Shown in pieces: positions 15,321 to 23,700 of a DNA stretch of 24,990 nt. This DNA is from DASXRU01 sp039933315. GTDB lineage: Bacteria; Acidobacteriota; Blastocatellia; Pyrinomonadales; Pyrinomonadaceae. The stretch spans positions 1 through 24,990 of the forward strand of contig JBDTOI010000048.1 of assembly GCA_039933315.1 (NCBI GenBank), written 5' to 3'. Both the position numbers and the translations under genes were made by a program. How positions within the stretch are numbered: the stretch's first letter is position 1; the number at the start of each line of letters is the position of its first letter. The notes below the pieces were generated by a model. It was not told the DNA's origin. It saw only the letters and a list, made by a program, of their open reading frames with translations, and made no database searches.

Positions 15321-16730
15321 ATGCAGGCCTTAGTAATTGATGACGAACAGCAAATCCGTAGGTTTGTGGGCGAAGTGCTGCGCGATGAAGGCTGGACTGT
15401 AACCGAAGCTGAGTCAGCGGAGCGCGCTTTTGAACTGCTGCGCGAGCAGGAATGGGGGGTCGTCTTCTGCGACGTCATTCTGGGAGGCGCCAATGGCTTC
15501 AGTGTGCTCAAACGGTTCAAAGAGGAATTGCCCGAAACCAAGGTGGTTTTGATGACCGGTCAGGGCAGCGCGGCCGGCGCCCTGGACGCCACCGCTTTCG
15601 GGGCCTATGACTACCTCTTGAAACCCTTTGGTGTAGAGGCGTTGCAGGCCCTCTCGCGAACCATCCGGGAACGGTTATCCCAACGCCCCTATCAGCGCCT
15701 GGTCTCAGTTAATAGAGGCGGTTCATATGAGTCTGACATCGATCTGGTGGGACGAAGTGGGGTTTTCATCGAAGTCATGAAGCAGGTTGGCCGCGTGGCC
15801 GGAACTAATCTTCCTGTACTTTTGACGGGGGAGTCAGGCACGGGCAAAGAAGTGGTGGCCTCAGCGCTACACCAACGGAGTCTCCGGGCAGAAAAGCCAT
15901 TCGTGGCCGTTAACTGCGGTGCGATTCCGGCAGAGCTGATTGAGTCAGAATTGTTCGGGCACGTGCGCGGATCCTTCACGGGCGCAGAGCGCGATCGGCG
16001 CGGCCTCTGGGAAGAAGCAGACGGGGGTACGGTGTTTCTGGATGAAATAACAGAGACGTCGCCGGCCTTCCAGGTGAAGCTGCTAAGAGCGCTGCAGGAA
16101 GGAGAGATTCGCCGTGTCGGATCGAATCATACGCAAAAAGTTGACGTGCGTGTGATTGCCGCCAGCAACCGCGACGTAGAACGAGAAGTCAAAGGCGGGA
16201 GGTTCCGGCAGGATCTCTTCTACCGTTTGAATGCAGTCTCGATCGTACTCCCGCCATTGCGAGAACGGCGCGAAGATATTCTGCCTCTGGCCAGAAGTTT
16301 TGCCGAGCGCGTCTATTCACTGACTCCCTCAGTCAGGCTTTCACCGGAAGCGCTTAAGTTATTCGAGGATTACACGTGGCCGGGAAATATTCGCGAACTG
16401 GAGAACGCGGTCGTGCGGGCCGCGGCCCTGTGTGATGGAATGATCCGCCCGCAGGACCTGCCTGAGCGAGTACGCAATCACCACCTCGAAATCGATGAGA
16501 CCTCCGCCGCTATGCCCGCTGCACTCCCAGCGGCCGAGGCAAAGGAATTGTGGCCCTCGCTCGCGGAAACAGAAGGCAGCTACGTGGGGCGCGTGTTGAC
16601 CCACACCGGAGGAAACAAGCAGGCGGCGGCGCGCCTCCTCGGCGTGGATCGCAAAACTCTAAACCGCATGATCAAGCGACACGGAATCCCAGCGCCCTCT
16701 ACCGCCGGAGTTGCGTCGCGCGCTGCTTAA
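15321..16730 (+). CDS. NtrC-family sigma54-dependent response regulator
   Basis: The protein is 469 aa with the classic three parts. Receiver: about 2-118, with D7/D8, phospho-acceptor D51 in FCDVILGGANG and K101 in YLLKPF. AAA+ sigma54-interaction domain: about 141-370, with Walker A GESGTGKE at 170-177, the sigma54-contact loop GSFTGA at 217-222 (usually GAFTGA), Walker B VFLDE at 238-242, the arginine-finger region near 296-302 (RQDLFYRLN) and WPGNIRELEN at 353-362. Fis-type HTH: about 413-455, with NKQAAARLLGVDRKTLNRMI. It should activate sigma54 RNA polymerase from upstream sites once phosphorylated. ATG 15321 has GGGGAG about 11 nt upstream. It follows the EAL gene by 50 bp and ends the operon. 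A good sigma54 promoter at 20597 is a candidate target. Confidence 0.96.
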   Translation: MQALVIDDEQQIRRFVGEVLRDEGWTVTEAESAERAFELLREQEWGVVFCDVILGGANGFSVLKRFKEELPETKVVLMTGQGSAAGALDATAFGAYDYLLKPFGVEALQALSRTIRERLSQRPYQRLVSVNRGGSYESDIDLVGRSGVFIEVMKQVGRVAGTNLPVLLTGESGTGKEVVASALHQRSLRAEKPFVAVNCGAIPAELIESELFGHVRGSFTGAERDRRGLWEEADGGTVFLDEITETSPAFQVKLLRALQEGEIRRVGSNHTQKVDVRVIAASNRDVEREVKGGRFRQDLFYRLNAVSIVLPPLRERREDILPLARSFAERVYSLTPSVRLSPEALKLFEDYTWPGNIRELENAVVRAAALCDGMIRPQDLPERVRNHHLEIDETSAAMPAALPAAEAKELWPSLAETEGSYVGRVLTHTGGNKQAAARLLGVDRKTLNRMIKRHGIPAPSTAGVASRAA

Positions 16731-16806
16731 CCTGGGGCGGTCATGCCCGAACTTTCCCTGCAGAAAGAACCGCCTCAGTCACCGCCGGTTCAGGCGACTC
16801 AAACCT

Positions 16807-16837
16807 TTCAAGCGCACCCCGGCGACTGCGCTTTGAA
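16807..16837 (+). terminator. Stem-loop downstream of the NtrC-type gene, possible operon terminator
   Basis: TTCAAGCGCA (16807-16816) pairs with TGCGCTTTGAA (16827-16837) with one bulged T, around a 10-nt loop. The tail CTCTCTTCCC is pyrimidine-rich but not a U-run, so termination would be inefficient or factor-assisted. Confidence 0.35.
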
Positions 16838-16849
16838 CTCTCTTCCCGG

Positions 16850-16872
16850 ATTTGAGATCTCAAATTTGAGAT
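16850..16872. repeat. Palindromic TTTGAGAT repeat
   Basis: ATTTGAGATCTCAAAT (16850-16865) is a perfect 16-bp palindrome, and TTTGAGAT is repeated directly at 16865-16872. This resembles the short (GATTTGAG)-type intergenic repeats that I recall from Acidobacteriota, Planctomycetota and related genomes. In open frames such repeats give spurious peptides like EISNLRFE. Confidence 0.6.
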
Positions 16873-17006
16873 TTGAAATGATCTTAAGACAGAAAACCAT
16901 CCAAAGCGGCTTCCCCGCTGTGCTCTGCGCCGCCTTCCATAAAGAGGGCGCTCGCTCAAGGTAGTGTCCCAGTTTTTTTGTTTGCTAACCCCCGCTCGTG
17001 GTTTGA

Positions 17007-17036
17007 TTGACGGCGACGTGCTTGATGCCTTATCTT
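17007..17036 (+). promoter_or_regulatory. Possible sigma70-type promoter for the metalloprotease
   Basis: TTGACG (17007-17012) and TATCTT (17031-17036) are 18 nt apart. Transcription would start about 7 nt downstream, leaving a leader of roughly 70 nt before the protease ATG. The -10 box is only a fair match. Confidence 0.35.
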
Positions 17037-17116
17037 GCCAACCATCAGTTTCGCCATCAAGTCCGCGTCAGAACATCAACCTAACCGTTTCCGAAAAGCA
17101 CCCGAAGGAGTGATTC

Positions 17117-19732
17117 ATGCGAATGCCATCGCGGTCTCTCGTTGTCTCTGCCCTGATTCTGCTGTTTGCAGTTTCCCTGACAGTTTTTACTGAGCGCACG
17201 CTGGCGCAGGATCCGGTGCCCGCCGCGCCCGCCGGGCAAACTCCCGACCGTCCCGGACGGCCCGAGCAGTCAACGGAGCCAAAACCTTACGACAAGGTAA
17301 TTACCAAGGACGCCAAATCGGATGAAGGCATCTTCACAGTCCACACCGTCAAGGAGAAAACCTATTACGAAATACCCAAAAAGGAACTGGGTACCGAGTT
17401 TCTCTGGGTAAGCCAGATCGCCCGCACCACCCTGGGGGTCGGTTATGGCGGCCAGGCAGCCGGTAATCGGGTGGTCAAATGGGAGCGAAAGAACAATCGC
17501 GTGCTGCTGCGCAATGTCTCGTACGAAGTGGTGGCCGATGCGTCCCTGCCGGTGGCGCGCGCCGTACAGGCGGCGAACAACGACACCATCATCATGATCT
17601 TCCCCATTGAGGCTTTCGGCAAAGATGATTCCTGCGTTATCGACGTGGGGAAACTTTTCACCACCGAAGTGACAGAGTTCAGCGCACGCACGCGGCTGCG
17701 CGCACGCGGCTTTGACGCGTCTCGATCATTTATCGAGAAGGTGAAAGCTTTTCCCACTAACATAGAAGCAGAGGTGACGCAGACCTACACCTCTCCTCCC
17801 GACCCGACGCCGACCGGTGGAGGTGGACCGCAACCGCCTCCTAACCCTTTTGCGCAGGGAATGCGCGCGGGAACAAATGCCACTGTGGTCATGCACTACA
17901 GCATGGTGAAGCTGCCGGACAGGCCCATGATGCCTCGCTTGTTCGACGAGCGCGTCGGCTATTTCTCAATCCAGAAGTTTGATTACGGCATCGACGAGCA
18001 GCGCGCGCCCAAACGCAGTTACATCACCCGGTGGCGGCTGGAAAAGAAGGACCCCAGCGCTGAACTGTCCGAGCCGGTGAAGCCGATCGTCTTCTATATC
18101 GATCCGGCCACGCCCACCAAGTGGGCCAGGTGGATCGCCAAAGGCGTGGAAGACTGGCAGCCGGCCTTCGAGGCGGCGGGCTTTAAGAATGCCATCCTGG
18201 CAAAACAGGCTCCGACTACAGCCGAAGACCCCTACTGGGATTGTGAAGACGCGAGGTACTCCTGCATCCGCTGGTTGCCGTCCACCATCGAGAACGCTTC
18301 AGGTCCGCACGTGAGCGATCCTCGCACCGGCGAAATTCTTGAGTCGGACATACAGTTCTATCACAACGTCATGAACCTCAGTCGCGACTGGTATTTCCTG
18401 CAGGTCGGTCCCCTGGATCCGCGCGCCCGGAAACTTCCCTTGCCGGATGATCTGATGGGCCGGCTGATCGAATATGTGGCAGCGCACGAGGTGGGTCACA
18501 CGCTGGGCTTCCAACACAACATGAAAGCCAGCTCCACGTATCCTGCCGAGAAAGTCAGGAATGCAGAGTGGTTGAGGACAATGGGCCACACACCTACGTT
18601 GATGGATTATTCCCGCTTCAATTACGTGGCCCAGCCGGAGGACAATATTCCGGTCGACTTGCTGGTGCCGGGCATAGGACCTTACGACAAGTGGGCGACC
18701 ATGTGGGGCTATAAGCCAATTCCCGCCGCGCGAACTCCGGAGCAGGAAAAGAGGACTCTTGACGAATGGGCCAGGGAACAGGACACCAAGCCCTGGCTTC
18801 GCTTCTCGACCGCGGACACCAGAGGATCTGATCCCGGCGAGAACACCGAAGCGGTCGGCGACTCCGATGCCGTGGCCTCGACAGCGCTGGGCATCAAGAA
18901 CCTGCAAAGGGTGGCGGACATGTTGTTACCGGCCACTTCATACAAGGGGGAACCTTACGATGATCTGGAGGAGCTTTATGGCCGCATGCTGGGTCAGTGG
19001 GCGACCGAACTGAATCACGTCACCGGCATCGTTGGGGGATTTGATTCGCAGCAGAAGCATGCGGGACAGGAAGGCGTACGTTTTACTATTGTGCCCCGGG
19101 CAAAACAGGAAGCCGCGGTCAGGTTCCTGAACGATAACGCGTTCGCCACCCCAATCTGGGCGATCAGACCGGAGTTGCTGCGCCGGATTGAACCAACCGG
19201 TACACTCGATCGAGTGAAAGCCGCTCAACTACGAGTGTTGAATTCCCTGTTGAGTAACTCTCGTTTTGCCCGCCTGGTAGAACAGGAAGCGATCGACGGC
19301 GCGGCCGCATACCGCCCCGCAGACTTTATGTCTGATGTTCGCCACGGTATTTGGCGTGAACTCGAGACGCGCCCACTTCGTGCCGACCTCCGCATCGATC
19401 CTTACCGGCGCAATTTGCAGCGTGCCTACATCGATCTGCTGGCGGAGAAACTAAACGGCAGAACGCCGGTTACTGACGACTATCGCGGATTAATTCGCGC
19501 CGAGTTGCGCGACTTGAGTGGGGCCATTGCGGCAGCATCGGCTCGCGTAACTGATAGAGCTACGCGGGCACATCTGGCGGATGCTCGTGATCAGATCGCG
19601 AAGGCACTCGATCCGAAGTTCCTACCTCCGGCTCCGGCTACGCCAACCGGCTTCCCATTCGGATTCAGCGAAAAAGCCGAAACCCTGGAGAACTTTAGTT
19701 TTCTGAATTGCTGGCGGGAGAGAAGACAGTAG
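17117..19732 (+). CDS. Secreted zinc metalloprotease, metzincin-like (DUF5117/DUF4953 type)
   Basis: The protein is 871 aa. Residues 1-30 are a signal peptide (a hydrophobic stretch at about 8-24, then TLA before QDP), followed by a Pro-rich stretch; export to the periplasm or beyond is expected. An N-terminal beta-rich region (about 60-300) fits DUF5117. The catalytic part has HEVGHTLGFQH at 457-467, giving zinc ligands H457, H461 and H467 and catalytic E458, with a plausible Met-turn at M496 (TLMDYSR). The long C-terminal part fits DUF4953. AAGGAG stands 6 nt before the ATG, which is ideal. The gene is alone between two intergenic regions and is not a signalling gene, so it may be an output of the cluster or a chance neighbour. 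The last few residues and the TAG stop lie inside an intergenic repeat. Its natural substrate is unknown. Confidence 0.93.
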   Translation: MRMPSRSLVVSALILLFAVSLTVFTERTLAQDPVPAAPAGQTPDRPGRPEQSTEPKPYDKVITKDAKSDEGIFTVHTVKEKTYYEIPKKELGTEFLWVSQIARTTLGVGYGGQAAGNRVVKWERKNNRVLLRNVSYEVVADASLPVARAVQAANNDTIIMIFPIEAFGKDDSCVIDVGKLFTTEVTEFSARTRLRARGFDASRSFIEKVKAFPTNIEAEVTQTYTSPPDPTPTGGGGPQPPPNPFAQGMRAGTNATVVMHYSMVKLPDRPMMPRLFDERVGYFSIQKFDYGIDEQRAPKRSYITRWRLEKKDPSAELSEPVKPIVFYIDPATPTKWARWIAKGVEDWQPAFEAAGFKNAILAKQAPTTAEDPYWDCEDARYSCIRWLPSTIENASGPHVSDPRTGEILESDIQFYHNVMNLSRDWYFLQVGPLDPRARKLPLPDDLMGRLIEYVAAHEVGHTLGFQHNMKASSTYPAEKVRNAEWLRTMGHTPTLMDYSRFNYVAQPEDNIPVDLLVPGIGPYDKWATMWGYKPIPAARTPEQEKRTLDEWAREQDTKPWLRFSTADTRGSDPGENTEAVGDSDAVASTALGIKNLQRVADMLLPATSYKGEPYDDLEELYGRMLGQWATELNHVTGIVGGFDSQQKHAGQEGVRFTIVPRAKQEAAVRFLNDNAFATPIWAIRPELLRRIEPTGTLDRVKAAQLRVLNSLLSNSRFARLVEQEAIDGAAAYRPADFMSDVRHGIWRELETRPLRADLRIDPYRRNLQRAYIDLLAEKLNGRTPVTDDYRGLIRAELRDLSGAIAAASARVTDRATRAHLADARDQIAKALDPKFLPPAPATPTGFPFGFSEKAETLENFSFLNCWRERRQ

Positions 19733-19841
19733 GCAGACGGCAAAAGCAGGAAGCAGTCAGACTGCTCCCTGCTTTTCTGCCGCTTGCCTCGTGCATCAGT
19801 CTGTTTCCTGCCGGTCGGCCTCCTGCCGTCTGCCTTCTGCT
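19722..19841. repeat. Palindromic GCAGACGGC/CTGCC repeat element
   Basis: This segment is built from GCAG/GGCAG-type words and their complements. AGGCAGACGGC (19731-19741) is exactly complementary to GCCGTCTGCCT (19825-19835), and a long hairpin lies between them. Short open frames here read as runs such as LLPSAYCLLS, a pattern that I recall from junk ORFs in other genomes. The left end supplies the stop codon of the metalloprotease. The rest of the gap (19842-20115, 274 bp) shows nothing I can name apart from the region that must hold the promoter of the next gene. Confidence 0.6.
19742..19776. terminator. Long near-perfect hairpin after the metalloprotease
   Basis: AAAAGCAGG-A-AGCAGTC and GACTGCT-C-CCTGCTTTT are complementary over 16 of 17 positions, with one A/C mismatch and a single central base, so a real loop would be 3-5 nt. 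The stem begins with AAAA and ends with TTTT, which makes it a symmetrical intrinsic terminator that could act on either strand. It starts 10 nt after the protease stop. Confidence 0.65.
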
Positions 19842-20115
19842 TACTTCTTTCCGGCACGCCGTGTGCAGACACTCTGGATAGGCTATTCGCGGAGTGTGGC
19901 GCGAGGCCAAAGTGGTGCACATCGCCCCGGCAGAGCGCGCGGTCGAGGTCCATCCCTCCTCGTTTGGCACCCTCCCCTCAAACTCAAAATCGCAATGAAG
20001 GAATACCAGCGAGGCCGGACTGGTCTTTTTCACTTCAGGCACAACCAACCTGAACTGGCTGCGCGGTGCATAGTGCTGATGAACAGGGATTATGGCGGCG
20101 AAGACGAGATAAATT

Positions 20116-20562
20116 ATGGCTAGTATTCTACTGGTTGACGACGATGAACAGTTGCGGCCAATGCTGAAAATGGTTTTGGAGCGCGCCGGACACGTGGTCA
20201 ACGCAGCCGGTAACGGTAAAGAAGCTCTGGTGAGCTATAGCCTTCATCCGACCGAGTTGGTGGTAACCGACCTGGTAATGCCCGATAAGGAGGGTTTGGA
20301 AACCATAAGGGAACTGCGGCGCACTTATCCCGATCTCAAGATCATCGCGATGTCCGGCGGCGGGCGAACGGGAGTGCAGAATTACCTTGAGTTAGCTGTC
20401 AAGTTCGGCGCCAATCATATTCTCAACAAGCCTTTTTCTAATCAGGAACTGCTGGACGGCGTGCAAATGCTTGTCTCAGCGCGGAATGTCGAATTATCTG
20501 CCGATGACGCCCGGCGAGCTTCCTTCATTAAGCCGGAAAACAGATTTACCAATAGTTATTAA
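20116..20562 (+). CDS. Single-domain response regulator (CheY/Spo0F-like)
   Basis: The 148-aa protein has one receiver (about 3-122): acidic D8-D10, phospho-acceptor D52 in VVTDLVMPDKEG, S80 in AMSGGG, and K105 in ILNKPFS. The last 25 residues are polar and carry no output domain. Such stand-alone receivers usually pass phosphate on through an HPt domain or act by binding a partner. The gene next downstream has an HPt domain and two receivers of its own, so it is a natural partner. The start is ATG 20116 with only a weak GAG upstream; ATAAATT just before it is A/T-rich. It is separated from the kinase by 214 bp, which contain a sigma54-type promoter, so the two may be expressed differently. 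Confidence 0.93.
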   Translation: MASILLVDDDEQLRPMLKMVLERAGHVVNAAGNGKEALVSYSLHPTELVVTDLVMPDKEGLETIRELRRTYPDLKIIAMSGGGRTGVQNYLELAVKFGANHILNKPFSNQELLDGVQMLVSARNVELSADDARRASFIKPENRFTNSY

Positions 20563-20596
20563 CCGGCCACCGCGAGACTGATCCGTTGAGGGCAGC

Positions 20597-20613
20597 CTGG
20601 CACAGTGAGTGCA
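20597..20613 (+). promoter_or_regulatory. Sigma54 (-24/-12) promoter upstream of the BarA-like hybrid kinase
   Basis: CTGGCACAGTGAGTGCA fits the consensus YTGGCACR-N4-TTGCW at every defined position except the first T of TTGC. The key GG (20599-20600) and GC (20611-20612) have the required 10-nt spacing. Transcription would begin about 12 nt downstream of the GC, giving a leader of roughly 150 nt before ATG 20777. It is the best sigma54 site I found in any intergenic region of the window. Confidence 0.65.
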
Positions 20614-20776
20614 CCTATCCTTCAGAAGTGACGCGCAGAGGGCTGCGCGCGGGGTAAGTGTTGCATAGTGCCGCGGCATGGCGCCCCGCGACGCCCTACT
20701 TCTCCCCACACAATCAAACAGCTCACGATCACGAGCCGGGGTTGGCGAAGAAAACCCTGGAGGCAATTGCTCAATT

Positions 20777-23700
20777 ATGCCGGTTAGCTCATTACCAAAA
20801 ATTCGTCACCAGCGAGGCGGTGTTTCGCTCCGCACGATGAACCGCGTCTTTTCCATCACCAGCGTCGGCCTCGTTACCCTCCTTGCCGTTTTCGCCGTTC
20901 TGCTTTTCCTGGGGCATCGCGAACTGGAACGCAGCCAGACCGCACGGGCTGATTCCTATCTTCTCGCCGACGAACTACGCCAGTCGTCCGATGATCTGAC
21001 CCGCCTGGCCCGCACTTACGCTGTTACCGGCGACCCCAAATTCGAGCGACTGTACTGGAGGAACCTGGCCATTCGCGACGGCGAAGCCCCGCGGCCGCAG
21101 CACTACGAGCGCATTTACTGGGACCTGGTAATCGACGAGCACGACCAGACCCAACCGGATGGTCCCATGGTCTCACTGGCCACTCTGATGGAGCGAGCGG
21201 GATTTACTGCAAAAGAACTGGCTAAACTTGAAGAAGCCGAGCTTAAGTCAAACGAGTTGGGGCAAACGGAACGTGTAGCCTTCAATGCGATGAAGGGACT
21301 CTTTCAGGACTCGACCGGCCAGTTCAACCTCAAAGGCGAGCCCGATAGTGAGCTTGCCCGGCGCCTCTTGTTTGACCAGAAGTATCATGAGGCGAAGGCA
21401 GCCGTCATGGGTCCGGTCAATGAGTTCTACGAGATGAGCGAAGCACGTACGGAGGGCGCGGTCGCCGCGGCTGAACGTCGTACTGACCTCTACCTTGGTG
21501 TGGTCCTGCTCTTACTCGGCCTTGTCGTTATCCGCCTTTGCTTTTCCTACGTCATCGTGCGACGAAAGGTCGCAAACCTGGTGCGCCTCGAGCACGATAC
21601 GCGGGATATCGGCGCAGGAACCTACACCTCTGCCTTTGACCCTGATTCACGCGACGAGATCGGCAAGCTTTCTCGTGCCTTTGTCGCCGTGGACCAGAAA
21701 GTTGTCGAACGGACGCGAGCTCTGCAGCAGGAGATCATCGCACATACCGATGCTGCGGCAGCGTTGCGGGAAAGCGAAGAGCGGTATCGCGAACTAATAG
21801 AGAATGCCAACGATATTATTTACACCATGGACTTAGCGGGGGGATTCACCTCGCTCAACAGAGCAGGTGAACGAATTACCGGCTACACCCTGGCCGAATC
21901 CTTGCAGTTGAACATTGCTGACGTCGTCGGGCCGGATGATGTGAAGCTGGTGCGCCAAAGAGTTGCAGAGAACCTCAAGGGCGCCAGGATGCCTGATTTT
22001 GAGTTGGCGATCATCGCCAAGGATGGTAGCAGCGTAACCCTCGACATCAGCAGCCGTCTGATTTATGAGGAAGGAGTAGTCATAGGTATCCAGGGTATTG
22101 GGCGTGACATTAGCGAGCGCAAGCGCGCGGAAGCAGAACTCCGAACGCGAGAGACGCAACTTAACGAAGCACAGCAACTGGCCCATGTCGGCAGTTGGGA
22201 ATATGACGCTGTTACCGGTGAGGCGATTTGGTCTGAAGAACTCTGGCGAATTTTCGGTCTCAACCAGCGGGAATGCGGATTAACTTTTGAAGAATACCTG
22301 GCGCTGGTGCATCCGGACGACCACCACCTCGTGAAAAGCACAAATGAAGAGTCGCAGCAGGCAAAGAAGAATTTCGGCTACGACTATCGCATTATTCGGC
22401 CCGACGGCACGTTGCGAGTGTTACGCGCCAACGGAAGAGTCATTTGTGATGAACAAGGTCGTATTGCCAAGATCAGAGGAACCGATCAGGACATCACAGA
22501 GCAGAAGCGAATCGAAGAAGACCTGGAGAAGGCGCGTGATACCGCACTGGAATCAACCAGATTGAAGTCTGAGTTTCTGGCCAACATGAGCCACGAGATT
22601 CGCACCCCCATGAACGGCGTCATCGGGATGGCCGGCCTCCTGCTCGACACGGATTTAGACGCCGAGCAAAAGGACTTTGCCCAGACCATCAATGCCAGTG
22701 CCGAAGCGCTGATGACCGTCATCAATGACATTCTCGACTTCTCCAAGATCGAGGCCGGCAAGCTCCGTTTTGAGAACGTGAACTTTGACCTGCTGACCGC
22801 CGTTGAAGGTCCAGTCGAACTTTTGGCCAAACGGGCGCAAGCCAAAGACATCGAACTCGCCTCACTAATCGAGAGCGATGTGCCGCTCGTCTTGCGTGGC
22901 GACGCCGGCCGTCTCCGCCAGGTGCTGACTAATCTCCTGGGTAACGCCGTGAAGTTTACCGAGGTAGGCGAGGTTGTACTCCGGGTTTCACAGGAGTTGG
23001 ACACCACTACGCATACCACGCTGAAATTCTCTATCACCGACACGGGCATCGGCATCAGTGATTTTGCCCAAGGCAAGATCTTCCAGGCTTTTGCGCAGGC
23101 CGATGGTTCCACCACACGCAAATACGGCGGCACGGGCCTGGGGCTCGCAATTTCGAAACAGCTGGTTGAATTAATGGACGGGGAAATAGGAGTTAACAGC
23201 ACACCGGGCTCCGGATCGACATTCTGGTTCACGGCGAAGTTTGAGAAGCAACCAGCTGTGAAAGCCCCATCGCCCATCAGAGCGCAACTTGAAGGCGTGC
23301 GCGCTCTGATCGTTGACGACAACCAGACTAACCGCCGCATTGTTCAGCACCAGGTTACCTCATGGGGAATGCAGTCAACCTGCGTGGCGGGCGGGGCAGA
23401 GGCTTTGACACTCCTTCGTCGCGAGGCAAAGGCCGGCACGCCCTATCATCTGGGAATTCTCGACATGCAGATGCCGGAGATGGACGGCCTGATGCTGGCG
23501 AAAGCGATCAAGAGAGACACGGAGATCAGCGGTACTCGTTTGCTGGTTATGACCTCCCGAGACCACCGCGGTGATTGTGAGATGCTGCACCAGGCGGGAG
23601 TGGCCAAGTGTCTCGCCAAACCAGTGAAGCAATCAGATCTATTTGATTCGCTGGCAATAATAATGGCCGGTGAGACTCACGCCGCTCCCCTTAGACCGGT

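Larger units (their letters stand above)
16731..17116. other. Intergenic region between the NtrC-type and protease genes
   Basis: This 386-bp stretch has no gene that I believe in. It contains a stem-loop (16807-16837), a palindromic TTTGAGAT repeat (16850-16872), a T7 run at 16973-16979 without a clear stem before it, and a possible sigma70 promoter (17007-17036). Confidence 0.5.

Noticed and set aside
19591..20123. Several 90-170-aa frames in the gap after the protease
   Set aside because: They are made from the GCAG-type repeat (LLPSAYCLL-like runs) and overlap real genes on either side.
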